Positions 22,600-32,639 of a stretch of DNA of 64,000 nt are shown here, in pieces (the first letter of the stretch is position 1; each line of letters begins with the position of its first letter). A program made the position numbers and the translations under genes. This stretch comes from Darksidea phi. Its lineage: Eukaryota > Ascomycota > Dothideomycetes > Pleosporales > Lentitheciaceae. The notes below the pieces were generated by a model. That model had not been told where the DNA came from, made no database searches, and saw only the letters and a program-made list of their open reading frames with translations. Location of the stretch: positions 104,829 through 168,828 of the forward strand of contig JASJFT010000065.1 in assembly GCA_030770425.1 (NCBI GenBank). Direction: 5' to 3'.

Positions 22600-24165
22600 A
22601 AATTTCAGCATCAACGTCGGGACATCTGTGCCGACTATATAATGTGGTGCTTACATATTGGTAGATGTGCCGGCCTATAAAGGTGCGGAGCAGCTTTTGG
22701 ATGGAGAGCGAGGGTAAAGAGAGTAAGAGGTTTGGCAACAAGTGGTCCTAGGCTAGCAGAGGAATCTGAAAGTAGGTCTTGCTAGATGTTTTCGAAGCGG
22801 ATAAAGTGAAGTGAATGAAAGCTTCCCATCGCTGGTGATTATCGTAACCTTATACCCGAGATATTCCCTATATCCGCTTCTCATTCTAATAACCTCTATC
22901 CTGAGCGGGATGGGTTGCATACACTGCATTTGCCTCGTCAGCGAGAGTTGATTGGATGAGGAAAACCATCCTTGCTCAACAGTGCATCAGATCGCTCACT
23001 TGCATCCGGATGAGTGTCCGTTGGCACCCAGAACTCCCTGGACCCAGATATTCTTTCCAGGATATACTCTCTGTCCTGTCCGTCTCGTCCCTCATTTCCA
23101 CCATGACACCTGCGGGCTCCTGACACCCCATCCGCCAACGCCCACACTTTACGGATCAAGCTTAATCCTATCTCATATTGCGTGAAGGGACCTCCCTGGT
23201 CACTTGATGTACAGACTGATAACCGAGTTTGCTTAGAACCCCTCCCGAGTGAATTCTGAGGTGGATGCGTCCAGGTGCCCATCCATTCTAGGGCTTGCAT
23301 CTCCAGATTGCTATGCATACCTGCTCGTGTGAGAGCATCCTTAATGCTATGTTAATGGCTCGTCAAATCATTATTCTGATATATCCCAACCATATCATGC
23401 ACTAGTCCGGACACAGCCTCGAAAGGAAGGTGATCGATAGAGGTGGTAAATTATGCCACTGGGACACGATCTACACAATTCTCATGCTACGACTCCTGTG
23501 GGAGGTCTGAAAGGTAGCAAAGATACCCATAGATGCCCCTACTGGTGCAGTGTGTATGCAAAATACGGTGTGTACCAATACCGCGTTGTAGTCTCTTGGC
23601 TGATAAACTCTAAAAATAGACGAAGCACTCGCAGCCTTTAACAATAACTTGACAATGGAGACATTCTCCCTGCTTGACGATGAGAAATAGTTCAGCTTGC
23701 GAGATGACCTTAACCTGTACGAAGTATATAACACTAGGCTTTTTAGAGTAGACCTAGGGACACGATCTTGGACGGACCTATTCTAGCGCTGGCTTTACAG
23801 ATACTTGGGAGCATTTTGGTATTGGAGACTGCCGAGGCAGTCTTGGAACAACGACGAAGGCCTCAGATAGTTTTCTGGACGCTGCCAATGGTTGTATTAG
23901 AACACCATATTGATAGCAGATATAATAGGACGTGTAACGACTGCAGCGTTGACGGCTATTTTTCTTATTGCTCCATTAGCTATTCTATCTTACCTCTCAT
24001 CGATATATATCCAGCTTATAACGTATGTCCGCATATTCTCTTTAAAACATCCGAGTATACTAGGGACGTTGGAATCGGCAAACCCGGCAAACCCACGACC
24101 TGATTTCCCATACAAGTCCCCAACATCAACGAGGTACTCCACATCCAGCATGAACTGACTCCCTC
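22600..24165. other. Degenerate intergenic region
   Basis: No intact gene. A plus-strand hydrophobic stretch at 23,910-24,010 (VTTAALTAIFLIAPLAILSY) resembles a membrane segment of DUF6594-type proteins, but no flanking family blocks were found. Remaining open frames look random. Confidence 0.35.
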
Positions 24166-25073
24166 GCAGCACCGGTGCCACGGGCTACATCGGAGGCGAT
24201 GCCCTGTATGCGGTAGCCAATACCTATCCGGACCTGGAGATCACTGCCTTAGTTCGGAACAGCGACAAGGGAGCCAAAGTCGCTTCACAGTACCCAACGA
24301 TCCGACTTGTCTACGGTGGTCTCAACTCCACGGAACTCCTCGCCACCGAAGCTTCCAAGGCCGACGTCGTCCTCCACACAGCCCACGCAGACCATGTTGC
24401 AGCTGCAGAAGCTATCGTCGCAGGACTCTCCCAGAAGCAGACACCTACCTATTTGATCCACACCTCCGGAACGGGCATTGTAGCGTCTCCCGATTATCAG
24501 CGCAAGACCTACGGGCTCCTTGCAGAGAAAACCTACGATGACTGGGACGGCGTTGCAGAGATGGTCTCACTTCCCGACGACTTTGATCATCGCAATGTCG
24601 ATAAGATCATGCTGGGCGCAGCAGACAAGAATCCCGGAAAGGTCTTTGCAGCCATCGTCTGCCCGCCGATGATCTATGGGCCCGGTCGAGGTCCTAATAA
24701 CCAAAGGAGCGTTCAGGTTTACAAGATGACGGAGGCCATCCTCAAACGAATGAAAGGATTCCAGGTTAGAGAAGGGAAGAACATATGAATCCAGGTGCAC
24801 GTCTAAGATCTCAGCGAGGTATACCTCTCGCTGGTCACCTTAGCTCTCCAACCAGGCGGGGGCAAGGCCACGTGGAACTCCGAAGGGTATTATTTCGCTG
24901 AGAATGGAGAGTTCTCTTGGGGAGACATCAGCCACGCTGTCACAAAGATGGCAGCCGACAAGAAGCTCATCAATATTGCCGAGGTTGATAACCTGAGCGG
25001 TGAAGAGGCGGACAAGCTAACGCCCCACGGCTCGTACCTCTGGGCCACGAATTCTCGGGTCATAGGAATATAT
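24166..25073 (+). pseudogene. NAD(P)-dependent epimerase/dehydratase-type gene, broken by stop codons and 3' truncation
   Basis: Reading in one frame gives TGATGYIGGDALYAVANTYP (Rossmann TGxxGxxG), ITALVRNSDKGAKVASQYP, ADVVLHTAHADHVAA, YLIHTSGTGIV, VCPPMIYGPGRG, then QVHV-DLSEVYLSLV and YYFAENGEFSWGDISHAV. Two stops interrupt it near 24,786-24,810: a TGA where Trp (TGG) fits and a TAA where Gln (CAA) fits. Both are RIP-type transitions. The frame then stops at LWATNSR (25,073), where AT-rich repeat sequence begins. The true start lies upstream of a possible acceptor at 24,163-24,165 and was not found. Extended-SDR oxidoreductase of unknown substrate; dead as sequenced. Confidence 0.78.
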
Positions 25074-25690
25074 TATAGGTAACTACTAATAGCTATACGA
25101 GAATCCTATTACCGCCCGTTCTCATAAATATATCTAATATATAGTTAGTTTTATACTAATAATTATTATAATCGAGAAGCTCTATTAATAGTACCGTCCG
25201 CCTATAGCGCTAGGGATACTCTACTATAATATTTAAAAGGTTTAGAGTACTATACTCGAATAGTCTATTATACTCTAGTTTATTTTCCTAAAGGACTAGG
25301 TAAACGATCGTTAGTTAAGATATATAGTTAGTAGGTATTAATATAAGAAAGTTAGCTAAGAATAAGAGATAGATATAGTAAGTAGGATACTAGTATTATC
25401 GTAGGTAATTTTTATACTATAGGTAGTAGTATAGGTACGCTAACTTATCGCTACTACTATTAGTCTCGTAATCGCCTTAATATTCGAAATATTACCTCGT
25501 CGGTATTACTATATATAGCTCTATAGCTCTATTATCGTATATAAAGTATAGGTATAGTACCTCTACTATATATAAACTCCTACTATATAAATCCAAATCA
25601 AATATATTATTAATAAATAATATATTATTATTAAGTAATTTTTTTATAAAACTAGTAGTTTCTTTAAAATACGTCTTCTTTATCTACTGG
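25074..25690. mobile_element. AT-rich, RIP-mutated repeat inserted at the end of the epimerase pseudogene
   Basis: About 600 bp of very AT-rich sequence almost free of CA and TG dinucleotides but rich in TA, the classical mark of RIP (CpA to TpA on both strands). It starts abruptly after the last readable codon of the epimerase pseudogene. Part of it (25,493-25,605) matches 53,190-53,346. No coding frame survives, so the element class is unknown. Confidence 0.65.
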
Positions 25691-26220
25691 AGCTCGTATC
25701 ATATAGGCAACTTTCAGCGGCTGCCGGACGCTTCCACGGCCACGCACGACTCCAGCTCGGATAAGGATGGTCTATTCAACCGTAGTGTAAAGGCGATCGA
25801 CATGGGTCACCTGCGACCGAGACACATTGTCGTTACCCATACCTCTGAGATGACGGCAGCGGCGAGAGATACGAATAGTTAGGTCTGGGCTTGGCCGGAG
25901 TCCTTTTCTTTGCATTACGAAGTTCCGCATGTATGTAAGCTGGGTTAACGAAGCGATGTACCATGTAAATCCTGCGTATAAGGGGGAATCTTATCAATAT
26001 CCAGTTGGTGTAATAATACCAGCATTTTCGGGGGTTTTACTACACACAAGCGCCACTGCAATCTAGCTGGGACGCCTGAAAGAGTCTAGACCGAGTTGTA
26101 GAGTTTACCTATCTTACTCGTGGAAAGGATGAAATGTTACGATAGGCGGTGCTTATGCTGGAAGGAAATGGATTAAGATTGTTGGCACATACTCTACAAC
26201 CGAACACAACCTTGATCAGG
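25691..26220. other. Intergenic, no gene recognised
   Basis: Normal base composition returns at about 25,690. No supported coding frame; ends at a foldback element. Confidence 0.45.
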
Positions 26221-26390
26221 AAGCTCTACTCTGGTTGCAGCCGTAAGTCTCGCACTCTAAGGGGCTCCTTAATAGCTAAGCGAACTAATTATGATAAATT
26301 TTACCTACAAAAAGCAGCGGTAATTTGTTCACTTACGGGCTAGGATACTCCTAGAGTGCGAAACCTACGGTTGCAACCACAGTAGAGCTT
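26221..26390. mobile_element. MITE-like foldback element, about 170 bp
   Basis: The first 49 bp (26,221-26,269, beginning AAGCTCTACTCTGGTTGCAG) and the reverse complement of the last 50 bp (26,341-26,390, reading AAGCTCTACTGTGGTTGCAA) are inverted repeats with roughly 80% identity, around an AT-rich non-coding centre. Several mismatches are A/G or C/T. Size and structure fit a miniature inverted-repeat element. The target-site duplication is not clear. Confidence 0.6.
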
Positions 26391-26561
26391 GTCTTTGACG
26401 ATCATGAATAGATTGATCAGGACATTTCCCTAATACTAGACGTAAAACTCGATTCGGCTCTCACGCAGATTCAAGAAGAATATCACAGACAACAACACAA
26501 GACTAAACATCATAGTGGTGACAGTTTGAGTGTCTCTTATGGTTGTTTCGTGAAACCAACA

Positions 26562-27776
26562 TCATTTCTTATCCGCCGCCATTCTATCAAGAATAGCCTT
26601 GACTTTGGCCAAGCTCCATTCACGGGCAGTCACAATTTCTCCATTCTCTTCCTCCGGTGGGATCATGTCACTCTTCAGCGCCCGCATTGGAGTATCGTTG
26701 GCCGGACGCAAGTTGGTCAAGACACTGTAACGATGGAACTTAGCTTGAGGACCAGGCGGGGTCACCACCCGATGGCGCCCGGATTTCAAGACTCCATTGG
26801 AGAGGATGACCATCGTGTCTCCTAGATTCACAATGACATGGTCCGGCTCCGGTGGGACGTAGAGCCATTCCTCTCCTTCGTAGTCGCGGTCTACCTTGTC
26901 CACTCGTTCCTGTCCTTCACGCTTCGTAATCTGGAGTCCACCCTGCCAGTTGAAGAGGAGGGTCATGCTGGTGGCATCGGTGTGCGCAGGAGTAGGAGCT
27001 GTGTTGTGAGGTTTCCCATCCTTGGGTGCTGGGTACCGGAACAATCGAACGAATTCTCCCGAGTAGTCCTTAGGTTGATGAACCTCGGTCAACTCGTTAG
27101 AGTACAAATGTAATTCGCGCTCTAACGTCTTGAGGATGATTTGTCCAATGGCATTACCGTTAGCCGCAAAGGATCGATAAAGTTCTCGCTGTTTGTTCAG
27201 CCATGGTGGAAGATAATAGTTCTCATCATAGTTGAGGCCCCAGCAGGACACCTGCATGCCAGGAGTCATTAGCGAAACTATGCCTTTCTAGCCATCCCTG
27301 CCATCTGGGTTGACGTTGAGCTAGGGGGGTTATACATTAAGGAATTCAGCCATATCTGGCTCGCCATTCTCATCTACACTTTGACACTTGTAGCTGTTAA
27401 AGGCATCAGTATCGATCCGTCTGTGACCCGAAGGAGCCTATAACGGTGGGACTCACCCAGTGTGGAGATGATCCTTGGTTGGGTCACCTGGAGGAAATGC
27501 GAGCTTGTCTCCCATAGGAACATTGTTGAAGACATCGGCCGCAATATGGTGGAGTTGATTGGATTCATCCAGAAACTGGCGTCCCAGCTCATGTGGAGTC
27601 AAATCTAGGTAGAAGAAGCCCTCATTAGAAAGGACTTTAAATAATTCCTGACCCTCTTTTTCATCGCACTCCAGCAGCTTTGCCAGCGAGATCTTCTTGA
27701 GATTGACGGTAGGTACGTCCTTAGGAAATGGAACGGGATAGAATTGGTCGAGGTCGGCGGTTGCAATGGGAGCCAT
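26562..27776 (-). CDS. 2-oxoglutarate/Fe(II)-dependent oxygenase (isopenicillin-N-synthase-like)
   Basis: Three exons (27457-27776, 27336-27393, 26562-27251) join in frame to 355 aa; introns have donors GTGAGT and GTATAA. An N-terminal DIOX_N-like domain (VPTVNLKKISLAKLLECDEK, GFFYLDLTPHELG) is followed by the jelly-roll core. Iron ligands are His216 and Asp218 (PAHTDATSMTLLF) and His286 (LKSGRHRVV); the 2-oxoglutarate-binding Arg is in RYSVL near 300. The start is the ATG at 27,776 (MAPIATADLDQF), because the upstream extension begins with GTG. It lies between a broken epimerase gene and a broken MFS transporter gene, suggesting the leftover of a small metabolic cluster. Substrate unknown. 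Unlike its neighbours, its frame and active-site residues are intact. Confidence 0.88.
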
Positions 27777-27790
27777 TTTTACCGCTTGTA

Positions 27791-27822
27791 TCACAGTGAG
27801 GTATCACAGTAAATCACTGTGA
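27791..27822. promoter_or_regulatory. Repeated TCACAGTGA-type half sites just upstream of the oxygenase start
   Basis: Three related half sites lie 15-46 bp before the ATG: TCACAGTGA (27,791-27,799), ATCACAGT (27,803-27,810) and ATCACTGTGA (27,813-27,822). The last two form a perfect 7-bp inverted repeat TCACAGT / ACTGTGA. They could bind a dimeric regulator or form a hairpin in the leader. Function is inferred only. Confidence 0.35.
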
Positions 27823-28170
27823 GAGAAAGAAGTGAGAACTGCGGTTGATTGTGAAAGCTCTGTATGAGAGCAGCTTATATAAAACAGAATGCGGCGTAGC
27901 AGCCAGGAGCAGTCATGTGATCTGATCTGGTGTGTGAGCTAGCCTGATAGCTTGTCTTCCACAAATAAAGGTAGATATGGAATGGATCTGTCTGTATCCC
28001 CCATGGATGCCCAGAAAATAGACGTAGGTAGGTGGAGTTAATATGGAGTTGTCGAGCAGACCAGTTGATACCGATGGTGGTACGATGGAGGGGTAGTCTC
28101 AGTGTACTGTGTGGCCGTCAGCAATCTCGTGCCCGAAAACTCCGAGGCTAAAATCCTAAATCCGGGCTAG

Positions 28171-28262
28171 GATTGATATCCCTGTATTCTTATCCTTGTC
28201 GCCTTGTATCCCTGTCCTCTTTCATTCCTGTCTCCCTATATCCCTGAATTCCTGCATTCCCG
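28171..28262. repeat. Degenerate short tandem repeat
   Basis: Irregular copies of TATCCCTGT / ATTCCTG-type units fill about 90 bp in the region between the oxygenase and MFS genes. Confidence 0.45.
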
Positions 28263-28521
28263 TTTTGCTACACTCGTTTCTGTAAGCGCACCAAATTGCT
28301 GCCAGAAATGGACACTGTGCACTGATTAGTGGCTAGAGATAATACTCCGAAGGTAGTTGCCTAGAAGGGATGCGAAGTGACGTGCCAATATCCAGTATAT
28401 TAAATATCTTCGCCGCTAGTAAGCTTCCGTCAGAGGGAGGGGAATAGTTATTATAACCTCTGTTCAATGATTCCTCTCGTCGTTTTTTGTTTTCAGGTCC
28501 CCCAAATATTTCTCCGACCAA

Positions 28522-29035
28522 GATGACGGACATCAAGGATGCCGAGGCTCAGGGTGGTAGTTTTGCTACTGATCATTCAGAAGAACAACAAGACACACCA
28601 TCCACAGAAGAGAAAGCTCGCTTAAATGAAGATTCTACTGTCAGCACCGCTAAGGATCCCACCGCTCAAACCACTACCCCACTAGCTCTCCCTCCACTCG
28701 TTGGAGGTAAAGATGCGTGGCTATCCGTTTTGGGGGGATGGTTTGGCTTCTTCGTCACATTCGGTTGGATGAACAGCATCGGCGTCTTTCAAGAGTACTA
28801 CCAAAAGAACTTTCTTTCAAACTACTCTCCGTCGGAGGTAGCCTGGATTCCGTCCACCGAGGTTTTCTTCCTGTTCATCGGTGGCCCTATTTGTGGCAAA
28901 ATCTTTGATAACTATGGACCGTGACAGTTGCTTATCGATGGGGCCTTTCTCCATGTCTTCGGTCTGATGATGGCCGCCTTGGGAACCCAATACTATCAGC
29001 TCTTTCTAGCGTAGAGTGTGTGCAAGAAATAAGTT
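28522..29035 (+). pseudogene. MFS transporter (monocarboxylate-porter type), N-terminal fragment with stops
   Basis: From the ATG in MTDIKDAEAQG the frame has a polar acidic leader, then the first membrane helices of a fungal monocarboxylate-transporter-like MFS protein (AWLSVLGGWFGFFVTFGWMN, SIGVFQEYYQ, VAWIPSTEVFFLFIGGPICG, KIFDNYGP). A TGA follows YGP where the family has Arg (CGA); the frame continues LLIDGAFLHVFGLMMAALG and meets TAG where Gln (CAG) is expected. Both stops are C-to-T changes. The sequence then runs out, so ten or so helices are missing. A RIP-damaged, truncated gene. Confidence 0.75.
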
Positions 29036-29440
29036 AAAAGAAATAAGTTAATGTGCATCCCTGCGTAGCGAGATACAGTTGAAGGTAGCAGGTTTAACTG
29101 TATGAAGCTAGCTAACCTGCGAGTATTAATTCTCGTAAGCACGTGACATATCAAATATATGAAACAGTGATCTTAGGATCCAACAGACATCCGGGGTGGC
29201 GAGACAAATGAGGGGTACTTTGACTTTCAGCAGCTGTAAAGACCATGCGAACAACGAATATTGCTATAAATCTGTGAAAATAATCTGGTGTAGCTAATCC
29301 CGAATGTCTATAACCGATTCTTCCACAAAAATTACGTTTGCATCGTTGCCTCCGCGCCTGATTTGTGAAGCGCCCTTTTATCATGGCATAACAGACTTCC
29401 CATTGTATGGCACCAACGGTACGTCTATTTCGCTCCGGAT
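29036..29440. other. Intergenic / degenerate
   Basis: No supported feature. May include the lost 5' part of the recombinase-like relic that follows. Confidence 0.35.
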
Positions 29441-30300
29441 TTTCGTAAACGGCCTTGTGCTGGCCTCAAAACCTTGCTCTGATGCTGGCAAGTCATCATC
29501 AGCCCTATGCGCGCTGCGGGGCACGATTTCGACTCACCCCGGAACATTCCGCATCGGTAAACGATGATCCTACCGTTCGTTCCCTTCTCAACCGACGAGA
29601 GCGTCTCTAATGTACCCTTACCAACGCAACCAAGGATCTGAAGTACCAAGCGCTTACCAGCAGAATTAACCGGGAAAAGCAGCGGTGCCGGCATACCCTT
29701 CTTCAGGAGGTCCAGAAACGGTAGGAGTACGAACAGCCAGTACATAACGTTGAGCGACAGCTGGCTGGCCTTAGCATCGACACGGAGGATAAACTCGAAG
29801 TAGTACCTCGTACGCTACCCCAAGAACAGTAGGAGTTAGTAGCCGCTATTTTCGCTCCTCCGGGACTTACAGAGGCCGAGGAGCTCGGCCGGCGGAATAG
29901 GGCTATCCGTACCGTTATACGATATTATATATTCGAAGAAGGCGCAATATCCCTATCTTAGACGCAACGCTCGAGCCATCGTACTAAGCCGCCAAGTAAG
30001 AACGAAGACGATACTTAGCTAGATCTAGATAAAAAAGTTCTAGAAGTAGCCAAGGTTACGTTGTACAGAGAGGAGAGGCCGATAATATATTTCCTTTACT
30101 TAGGCAACTAAAGTCTACGTACGGACGAACGTACCTACTTATTCTATACCTTAGGGAATCTTAGCAAACATTTTAAGAGAAAGTATCTATAGTATATTAA
30201 GAAAGAGGATAAGCTCGGCTATAATCTCTACCAGGTACGTCTCAAGTACCAAATACACTTGCAGCGATATGCTTTAGATGTCTATGGTACTGTCTCCTAA
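29440..30300 (+). pseudogene. RIP-decayed relic of a DUF3435-like (Starship-captain-type tyrosine recombinase) gene, C-terminal part
   Basis: One frame runs from about 29,440 to TAA at 30,300, interrupted by about eight stops, nearly all TAG or TAA where CAG or CAA would fit. Readable blocks are RLTPEHSASVNDDPTVRSLL, EYEQPVHNVERQLAGL, AAIFAPPGLTEAEELGRRNR, DERTYLFYTLGNLSKHFKRK and YQVRLKYQIHLQRYALDVYG. The V-x-x-[IV]ERQLAG stretch and a final C2H2-like pair, in which expected Cys and His are now Tyr (G-to-A and C-to-T changes), are features I know from the long C-terminal tail of fungal DUF3435/FluG-like proteins. The recombinase core is not recognisable. Assignment rests on remembered family patterns. 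Confidence 0.55.
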
Positions 30301-30718
30301 ATATGCGTATAGGTATAGGATGTTCCGTAGCTTTATTATCAAGGTATAAGTATAAGGTAGCGGTTAGCTTACTTTATAGTAGAGAGGAACCCAGTTTATT
30401 AGTAGTATACCGTTGTAGACGGATGATGTACAGTGGTGGTGTGCAAGTTCGGCTTACAGCTTTTGCAAGCTGCTAGACTTTAATATAGATTGCACACGTC
30501 TGGTGTTCGCTTAAGCTTCCTAATTTGGAGCGGTATCGTCTGCCAAGCTAAAATTCTCGTGCCTATTGTTGGCATCAGCTTCGAGTACACAATCCATCTT
30601 CGTAATACACGCACTGCAGTACTCAGATATGAACTATAGGCAGGGTAATTGCCCATGAGCGACTAGCTTCCCCCCCTTATTCTATTGCTTACGTATATAG
30701 TGCTGCCTACATCTGAAG
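30301..30718. other. Degenerate flank of the recombinase-like relic
   Basis: Stop-rich in all frames; likely part of the same mutated element. Nothing else seen. Confidence 0.4.
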
Positions 30719-31399
30719 ATGAATCATTGTAGCCCACTTCGAGAGACGCAACGACCGCGCTTTCTTTTTCGCGTCGAATGTCACGGCCCGCACTTCCCAC
30801 ACTATAATTGCAGTTTTAACGGCTTCGATATGGACGCAAGGTCCCCCGCACGCAGACCAGACAGGCAGGCATTTGACGACCATCTCTCATGGACTCACTC
30901 TCCCGCGCCATTCCTGTCATTCACTGGTGACTGGTATAAGGCATTGGAAAGAAGGAGATGGATGCTTGGACATGGGGCAAATAACGTTGTAATTATCGCA
31001 ATTAGTTCGGAAGATCTGCGAGGCATTTATAACGCTTACGATATCGCGAGTCACCTACGGTACACGGATGATAGTCGAGACCAACGACGGCGACTGCGTA
31101 ATCACTTGGACGAGTTCTTGGTGTTAGGCGGAATACGTGCAGAGGAGGACAGAATACTTGCAACCTTCTGTGGCGACGGACCAAAGAGGATTGTGTCATT
31201 GTCCATCCCTGGGCTGCCAACGACGGTTGACATGACCAGTGACTTCGCACCGATCGGGACAGATGCCACTCATGAGCTTCAAATCGAGATGTACTCCAGT
31301 ATAGGGCCTAAGTCGAACGACCTACTTGTGCCGTTCATTCTTCACATAAGTAAAATCCCTCCACATTTGTTCGAATATAGAGAAACAAGAATGGCGTAG
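30719..31399 (+). CDS. DUF7587 domain protein
   Basis: Uninterrupted 226-aa frame. The core spans about residues 12-155: PRFLFRVECHG at the start, HLSWTHSPAPFLSFTGDWYK (residues 55-74), an AL-x3-R segment, VVIIAISSEDLRGIYNAYDI, and DEFLVLGGIRAEEDRILATF. This is the order of the fungal DUF7587 family (FRV ... PFLSF ... E-[FY]-LVLG ... RI). Function is not established; the domain also occurs joined to NLR-like proteins. The R ... S-F-L-S-F ... E layout recalls ADP-ribosyltransferase folds (Arg18, Ser67, Glu132), an inference only. The tail after residue 160 is variable. Base composition is normal despite decayed neighbours, suggesting it is maintained. A downstream exon is possible. Confidence 0.68.
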   Translation: MNHCSPLRETQRPRFLFRVECHGPHFPHYNCSFNGFDMDARSPARRPDRQAFDDHLSWTHSPAPFLSFTGDWYKALERRRWMLGHGANNVVIIAISSEDLRGIYNAYDIASHLRYTDDSRDQRRRLRNHLDEFLVLGGIRAEEDRILATFCGDGPKRIVSLSIPGLPTTVDMTSDFAPIGTDATHELQIEMYSSIGPKSNDLLVPFILHISKIPPHLFEYRETRMA

Positions 31400-31529
31400 C
31401 CTATCTTCTGGCATATTATACAAAGCAGCTTTCACTACGTGCGCGCGTAGATTCTTGGAGCTTAAGCTGGCTGATGCAAACGAGCTCGTACCTAAAAGTG
31501 TGTTTGGACAACCGGTGCAGGGCAACGAG

Positions 31530-31660
31530 GCGCCCGTTTTGGTCCTTTGTTTCTGAACTCAGTTCCGGGTTTTTCTAACGGTATTTTGGGCTATGCTTGG
31601 CTAGCAATGGGGACCCGTTTTGGGTCTCGCAGCGGACCACATTTTGGTCCCGCAGTAGGC
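31530..31660. repeat. Short diverged hairpin-forming tandem repeats
   Basis: Three related units, GCGCCCGTTTTGGTCC, GGACCCGTTTTGGGTC and GGACCACATTTTGGTCC, occur within about 130 bp. The second and third can fold on themselves (GACCC...GGGTC; GGACCA...TGGTCC). Confidence 0.4.
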
Positions 31661-31840
31661 TAGGTTCCGAGGCCAGGCTCCAAGTTTTAATCTCCGCAGA
31701 TCTGATCGGATCATGGCCTGTGCTCAGACCCTCTTGGCGCCCATCAAATCGCGTGCGGCATATGCTGCCAAGCGGCAACCAGGCCTGCTTCAACGCCTTT
31801 CTTTGTCAAATCCGCAAAATCAACGCCCCCCGTACAAAGG

Positions 31841-31895
31841 TCTGTGCCAGTGCGGGTCGGCCATCCTCCCTGCTAGCGTTGGCGGACTCGGGAGC
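31841..31895. repeat. Dispersed repeat, copy 1 (pairs with 36,001-36,055)
   Basis: TGTGCCAGTGCGGGTCGGCC followed by A/G-TCCTCCCTGC here matches TGTGCCGGGGCGGGTCGGCC followed by GCCCTCCCTGC near 36,008. The copies are in the same orientation and bracket the HET region. Confidence 0.5.
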
Positions 31896-32038
31896 CCTCT
31901 AGACCTACTTGTGCCTGTACCTCAAGCCCGCCACAGGAGGCAAATCCTCGCCCTCTTATCCAGTCAGCTAATGGCTTATCTATTATTGAATAACATACTA
32001 TCTATTTACTCTAGACTGAGAGGCTCTAAATGGCATGG

Positions 32039-32639
32039 CTATTGGAGCGAGGAGTAGTGGTTGAGGCACGCTTGGGTAGTGGGATGGGTTGCGCCAAGGT
32101 TCTCTTGATAACTAATCCAAGTTCTGTGGTAGAGTGACAATGCCTCTTCGTACTGCTCTCGCTGGTGCAGCGTGTTTGGGTCTTCCTTTCCCAGTACCTT
32201 CTCGCGCAGTGCCAGCACTTTTCGATCCATCTTCTCCGCCTCCGCGTACTTCCCCTGAATATAGTACTAGATACCAATGGGCCGCACTTGTAAGCTATAT
32301 ATACCGTTATAATGGATATTCTATGGATTTACCTACTAGTAACGTCAGTTGTATACTTTGCGTTGATACTCTCTATTGCCTCCAGCCTCCGTGGGAGATC
32401 GAAATCTCTTTCTTTATTAACGGGCATGTTGGAAAAAGGCTCGGTTCCTTCTGAATTTCTGCCAATGGGAATGGAGTGTGGCCGGGTGATTGATCCCTAG
32501 AAGACTCTTTTATTTCTTTCTGCAGCCGCGTTAATGCCTTCCTTCGACCTTCGCTATAGATCAGAGGCATATAAATTTCGAAGATGCCTAGCAGAGAGTA
32601 GGCTAAGTCCTCTTCGCGTTTCGTCTTTCGTTTCCTCAC
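32039..32639 (-). pseudogene. Remnant of a HET / NLR-type gene with TPR tail, internally deleted
   Basis: On the minus strand a piece reads TKREEDLAYSLLGIFEIYMP, LIYSEGRRKALTRLQKEI (32,373-32,639), the conserved block found after the HET domain of many fungal incompatibility NLRs (T-R-x-EDxAY-LLGIF-x-MPL-Y-GEG). About 150 bp further, another frame reads KVLALREKVLGKEDPNTLHQ and ENLGATHPTTQACLNHYSSL (32,039-32,230), kinesin-light-chain-type TPR sequence. The NACHT/NB-ARC part that should lie between is absent. Best read as a deleted NLR. Confidence 0.6.

Noticed and set aside
22938..23318. 126-codon minus-strand frame
   Set aside because: No motif, no signal peptide, no exon context; indistinguishable from chance.
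27777..27794. Upstream extension of the 2-oxoglutarate oxygenase
   Set aside because: It would start with GTG and adds six residues only; the ATG at 27,776 is the normal choice.
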